Shown: piece by piece, positions 15,098 through 18,094 of the stretch
How positions within the stretch are numbered: the stretch's first letter is position 1
How the letters are laid out: each line of letters begins with the position of its first letter
Source: Paratractidigestivibacter sp963658035
GTDB lineage: Bacteria; Actinomycetota; Coriobacteriia; Coriobacteriales; Atopobiaceae
Length of the DNA stretch: 18,094 nucleotides
Reading direction: 5' to 3'
NCBI GenBank assembly: GCA_963658035.1
Contig: CAVKOL010000034.1
Coordinates: 1 to 18,094, forward strand
Program-made: the position numbers and the translations under genes
Notes under the pieces: model-generated
What the model was told of the DNA's origin: nothing
Seen by the model: only the letters and a program-made list of their open reading frames with translations
The model's database searches: none

Positions 15098-15922
15098 TTA
15101 TCTAAAGAGTTGCCAGAAAGCCACAGCCGAGCTGGCCGCGACGTTGAGCGAGTCGACGCCGGCCGCCATGGGAATGATGACCGCGCGGTCGCAGGCGGCA
15201 AGGGTCGCGGCATCGAGGCCCGCCCCCTCGTTACCAAAGACCAGGGCGCGGGGCCACGCGGGGTCAAGGGAGGCGTCATCCAAGGGAACGGCCCCGTCTA
15301 CCAGGGCCATCGCGCAGACTTCCATGCCCGCTGCGCGCATCTGGTCAAATGTCGCGCAGGGCCACTCCTCGGCCGCGGCGCGGGCCCAGGGGACCTTGAG
15401 CGCGCACCCCATCGAGACGCGCAGCGCCCTTCTCGACAAAGGGTCGGCGCAGGTGGGCGACAAGATCACGCCGTCTGCGCCCAGGGCAGCCGCCGAGCGG
15501 AAAAGCGCCCCCACGTTGGAGACGTCCACGAGGTTCTCGATCACGGCCAGGTGGCGAGAAGAGGCGATGACCTCGGCGGCGCTTCTGGGCGCAGGACGCC
15601 TCATGGCGCAGAGAAGACCGCGGACCAGGCGATATCCCGTGAGCTTCTCGAGCTCGGCGTCGGGCAGGACGTAGATGGGCACGTCCTTCTCGGCTAAACC
15701 CGCGCGCTCAAGCAGCTCCAAGGCCACGTGCGCGTGGGCCTCGTCGGCCAAAAACGACAAGGGCTCGACGCCCTGGGCAAGCGCGACCTCAACCACCAGA
15801 TGAGACTCGGCGATAAGGACGGCTCGCTCGGGGTCCAGGCGGTTCCTGAGCTGGTTGTCGGTGAGGCGGGCGTAAACGTCCAGCTCGGAGCAGCCGAAAG
15901 TTTTAAGTCGAACGACACTCAT
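15098..15922 (-). CDS. TrmH/SpoU-family RNA 2'-O-methyltransferase
   Basis: SAM-dependent methyltransferase of the SPOUT class, acting on tRNA or rRNA ribose. The 274 residues have an N-terminal substrate-binding region (about 1-105) and a knotted C-terminal domain with all three motifs: motif 1 NLVDVSNVGALFRSAAALGA (130-149, with N136 and R142), motif 2 LVFGNEGAGL (227-236), and motif 3 IPMAAGVDSLNVAASSAVAF (250-269). The start MSVVRLKTF follows GAGGG at nine-base spacing. It is divergent from the L,D-transpeptidase and lies upstream of ftsH on the same strand, 103 bases away. The RNA target cannot be assigned from sequence, so no gene symbol is given. Confidence 0.93.
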   Translation of the reverse strand: MSVVRLKTFGCSELDVYARLTDNQLRNRLDPERAVLIAESHLVVEVALAQGVEPLSFLADEAHAHVALELLERAGLAEKDVPIYVLPDAELEKLTGYRLVRGLLCAMRRPAPRSAAEVIASSRHLAVIENLVDVSNVGALFRSAAALGADGVILSPTCADPLSRRALRVSMGCALKVPWARAAAEEWPCATFDQMRAAGMEVCAMALVDGAVPLDDASLDPAWPRALVFGNEGAGLDAATLAACDRAVIIPMAAGVDSLNVAASSAVAFWQLFR

Positions 15923-15946
15923 ATGTAAAATCCCTCGAAATCCTGT

Positions 15947-15980
15947 TTAGAGCCGCGGCATGCGCCGCCTGCCGCTCTAA
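15947..15980. repeat. Hairpin in the divergent intergenic region
   Basis: TTAGAGC (15947-15953) and GCTCTAA (15974-15980) are perfect complements, and an inner GCGGC/GCCGC pair with loop ATGC lies between them. There is no T-run. It sits 25 bases upstream of the methyltransferase start, so it may lie in that gene's leader RNA or be an operator for the divergent pair. A TACGAT hexamer at 15989-15994 could be the -10 of the transpeptidase gene, but no -35 was found. Confidence 0.5.
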
Positions 15981-16070
15981 GAATACGCTACGATAGCAAA
16001 CCGGCCGTCAAGCGTTCTTGCAATCTCGGCCCTTTAAACACACTTCAACAGAGAAACCCAGAGGTCGCAC

Positions 16071-17606
16071 GTGGCATCTTTGAAAAAGGACCAGCAAGGC
16101 AAGCACAGCGCCGGTCACTTTAAGCAGGCGCAGGATAGTAACATCCGCCAGCAGCAGTTCTCCAGTTACGATTTCAACGCCGGCCCCGTGGGCTTCGACG
16201 ACTCGCAATACGCAGATGAGCCCGCCAAGAAGAGCAAGATGTGGATCATCCCCGTCATCTTGGTCGTGGTTCTTCTCGCCGTCTATGGCGCGGGCGTGGC
16301 CTACTTTAGCAACAACTTCCTGCCCAACACGGTGCTTGACGGCACGGACGTCTCGCTCAAGTCCCGCGACGAGGTGGCTTTGGCCCTTGAGTCGTCGCTT
16401 ACCGGTTACTCGACCGCGGTCGAGGGCGACGGCCTGTCCTTCACATTGAAGGCCACAGACATCAACCTGCGCTACGACGGCGGCGCCTACGCCTCGGCGG
16501 CGATGGCCAAGACCAGCGCCTTTACCTGGCCCGCGGCCTTCTTCACGCAGCGCAACCTTACCGTGGGCGCCCAGGTCACCTACGACGAGGCGAGCCTGAC
16601 CGCCCTGTTGCAGACCTACGTCGACGCCGGCAAGGCGGGTGATACCTCCGGAGGCATCACCTACGATGAGGCACAGGGCATGTACACCTATTCCCAGCAG
16701 GCCCTTGTCGGCCGCATCGACGTAGCGGCCGCGTGCGCCCACATCGGCGAGAAGATCGCCGAGCTGCCGGCCTCGATCGCCTTGGGCGAGGAGTCGCTGA
16801 CCGCCGGCGCAGACATCCAGGCCGCCGTCGACACCGCCAACTCTTACCTGCAAGCAAGCCCCGTCCTTACCTTGGCAAACACCACGGTGACCGAGGTCAC
16901 GGCCGCGCAGATCGCCTCGTGGATCAGCTTTGGCGACGACCTGAGCGTCTCGCTTGACACCGACGCCATCACCACCTGGTGCCGCGGCGACCTGTCCAAC
17001 ACCACTGACACCGTGGGCAAGTCGCGCACCTTCACGCGCCCCGACGGCAAGGTCGTCACCACGCAGGCCCGCGGCGTCTATGGCTGGTCCATCAACGGCA
17101 CCGAGACCGCCCAGCAAATCGCGGAGGCCATCAAGTCGGGCACCAAGCAGACCATCGAGATGCCCTGCTACGACACGGCCGACCGATACAACCCCGGCGG
17201 CCAGGACTGGCCCGACCGCTACATCGACGTCGACATCTCCACGCAGCACGCCACGTTCTACGAGAACGGCCAGGTCATCTGGGAGGCGGACGTGGTGACG
17301 GGCCTTCCCGCCGATGGCCGCGACACCCCGCAGGGCGTCTGGACCATCACCAGCCGCGACACCGACGCCACCTTAACCGGTCCCAACGACGAGAGCGGCA
17401 ACCCCGAGTGGGAGAGCCACGTCGACTTTTGGATGGGCGTCAAGCAAAACATCGTGGGCTTCCACAACGCCCCGTGGCGCTACTACTTTGGCGGCGAGAT
17501 CTACAAGACCAACGGCAGCCACGGTTGCATCAACCTCTCCTACGACGACGCCGAGAAGCTCTACAACCTGTGCCAGGTAGGCGACGTGGTGGTTATCCAC
17601 GAGTAG
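16071..17606 (+). CDS. Membrane-anchored L,D-transpeptidase (YkuD domain)
   Basis: Cell-wall enzyme expected to form 3-3 peptidoglycan cross-links or attach stems outside the membrane. The 511 residues have a polar cytosolic tail (1-55), one membrane helix (about 57-78), a long extracytoplasmic stalk resembling the PG_binding_4 domain (about 85-340, starting TVLDGTDVSLKSRDEV), and a C-terminal YkuD catalytic domain (about 384-511, starting YIDVDISTQHATFYENG). The active-site signature is complete: GFHNAPW with H465, and GSHGCINL with S483, H484, G485 and catalytic cysteine C486. The start is GTG at 16071 with GAGG six bases before it. It ends in its own terminator and looks monocistronic. Lipid or glycan partners are not evident from sequence. 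Confidence 0.95.
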   Translation: MASLKKDQQGKHSAGHFKQAQDSNIRQQQFSSYDFNAGPVGFDDSQYADEPAKKSKMWIIPVILVVVLLAVYGAGVAYFSNNFLPNTVLDGTDVSLKSRDEVALALESSLTGYSTAVEGDGLSFTLKATDINLRYDGGAYASAAMAKTSAFTWPAAFFTQRNLTVGAQVTYDEASLTALLQTYVDAGKAGDTSGGITYDEAQGMYTYSQQALVGRIDVAAACAHIGEKIAELPASIALGEESLTAGADIQAAVDTANSYLQASPVLTLANTTVTEVTAAQIASWISFGDDLSVSLDTDAITTWCRGDLSNTTDTVGKSRTFTRPDGKVVTTQARGVYGWSINGTETAQQIAEAIKSGTKQTIEMPCYDTADRYNPGGQDWPDRYIDVDISTQHATFYENGQVIWEADVVTGLPADGRDTPQGVWTITSRDTDATLTGPNDESGNPEWESHVDFWMGVKQNIVGFHNAPWRYYFGGEIYKTNGSHGCINLSYDDAEKLYNLCQVGDVVVIHE

Positions 17607-17630
17607 CAAGTAACGAACACGAACCGAGTG

Positions 17631-17664
17631 ACGGCGTCTGGACACGTTCCAGACGCCGTTTTTT
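17631..17664 (+). terminator. Rho-independent terminator of the L,D-transpeptidase gene
   Basis: ACGGCGTCTGG (17631-17641) pairs perfectly with CCAGACGCCGT (17649-17659) around a seven-base loop, followed by a run of T to 17664. It lies 24 bases past the stop codon. Confidence 0.95.
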
Positions 17665-17904
17665 AGGCGCGACGGGTAGGCGGCGGTGGTTTCGACTGTG
17701 GGCGGTAGCGCATCAATTGTTGAATCGATTTGAAAGCACTTTTGTGCAACACGGCTTAGCTGCACATATGTCTACCTGCTGATAGATTCCTGTCAGAAAA
17801 CTGATAGAAAAGTTTGATGCTCATAAATATGTCGACCAGCGACGCAAGCGCCGCCCATAGCATGAAGGTCTCCCCTGTAAATTCGACGAACAAAGGAGAC
17901 GAAC
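17665..17904 (+). promoter_or_regulatory. AT-rich control region upstream of a secreted-protein gene
   Basis: This 240-base stretch holds no plausible gene and is markedly richer in A/T than its surroundings between about 17710 and 17900. It contains the inverted repeat TGTGCA-N12-TGCACA (17743-17766) and a direct repeat CTGATAGA at 17779-17786 and 17801-17808 (22-base spacing). AT-rich hexamers around 17820-17830 could serve as a -10. A strong ribosome binding site AAAGGAG lies at 17892-17898. The promoter is not pinned down. Confidence 0.5.
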
Positions 17905-18094
17905 ATGCGCACGAAGGGATGCGGCGACGGGCGAGCCGCCAATCAAAAGCCAAGGAGGTGCAACGCTGGACACAAGGCCGGGTGCGTGCTCTTGAGCCTT
18001 GTCCTGGCCCTGAGCCAGCTCTTCTCGCTAGCGTTCCCGTACCTTGCCGGGGCGACAGGCACGGGAGACCGGTTGACGCTGAGCAGCGCCGCGC
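17905..18094 (+). CDS. Secreted or surface protein, N-terminal fragment (cut by window edge)
   Basis: An open frame of 63 codons runs off the window end from ATG 17905, with AAAGGAG six bases upstream. The product starts MRTKGCGDGRAANQKPRRCN and then AGHKAG, a basic n-region, followed by a hydrophobic core CVLLSLVLALSQLFSLAFPYL (about 27-47) and small residues AGATGTG that suit signal peptidase I cleavage. The n-region is unusually long (about 26 residues), as in some Gram-positive surface proteins. The sequence after the signal (DRLTLSSAA) is too short to identify a domain. Function is unknown; a cell-surface or extracellular location is inferred. The preceding gene ends in a strong terminator, so it has its own control region. 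Confidence 0.8.
   Translation, partial: MRTKGCGDGRAANQKPRRCNAGHKAGCVLLSLVLALSQLFSLAFPYLAGATGTGDRLTLSSAA

Noticed and set aside
4685..16755. Frequent octamer GCGAGAAG on both strands as a possible chromosome-orientation or Chi-like signal
   Set aside because: About fourteen copies were seen with no strand bias, and many encode Gly-Glu-Lys or Leu-Leu-Ala in preferred codons. Codon usage explains most of them; only the extended 13-mer is kept as a finding.
1..18094. CRISPR array, tRNA or rRNA genes, insertion sequences, toxin-antitoxin or phage-defence genes
   Set aside because: Looked for on both strands; no regularly spaced repeats, cloverleaf with CCA end, transposase motifs or defence domains were seen.

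Overview
This GC-rich window carries ordinary bacterial housekeeping genes with strong G/C third-position bias. The gene set suggests a host-associated Coriobacteriia-type actinobacterium (Olsenella/Atopobium/Collinsella-like): class III fructose-bisphosphatase, the GEGS-flap form of IMP dehydrogenase, a YkuD L,D-transpeptidase with a stalk domain, and a Firmicutes-like transcriptional T-box on ileS. The taxonomic call is inference from gene content, not from a marker gene. No rRNA, tRNA, CRISPR array, insertion sequence, integrase or recognisable defence system was seen.

Layout. 1-708 (-): 5' part of leuS. 828-2753 (+): membrane-anchored cyclic-di-GMP protein with a degenerate GGDEF domain and an intact EAL domain, transcribed divergently from leuS. 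2754-3139: gene-free stretch with a nested inverted repeat (2767-2879) and the guaB terminator. 3140-4654 (-): guaB. 4840-10540 (-): a tight cluster read ileS, lspA, rluD, family 2 glycosyltransferase, ending in a terminator at 4751-4793. It is preceded by an isoleucine T-box leader (10564-10822) with its own promoter. 11043-12962 (+): fbp, convergent with ftsH (13093-14994, -) and separated from it by a bidirectional terminator at 12992-13029. 15098-15922 (-): TrmH/SpoU-family RNA methyltransferase upstream of ftsH. 16071-17606 (+): membrane-anchored L,D-transpeptidase with its own terminator. 17665-17904: AT-rich control region. 17905 to the end (+): start of a secreted protein cut by the window edge.

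How the genes fit together. The ileS cluster joins isoleucyl-tRNA charging, lipoprotein signal peptide removal, rRNA pseudouridylation and a membrane polysaccharide-type glycosyltransferase, all apparently under tRNA-Ile-sensing attenuation. guaB makes guanine nucleotides, fbp serves gluconeogenesis, and FtsH is membrane protein quality control. The L,D-transpeptidase, the glycosyltransferase and the secreted protein serve the envelope. The EAL protein probably degrades cyclic-di-GMP; a link to the glycosyltransferase is only a hypothesis.

Most of the window is conserved core genome. The features most worth a second look are non-coding: the T-box with an atypical antiterminator bulge, the nested inverted repeat after the EAL gene, and short sequence motifs that recur between genes.
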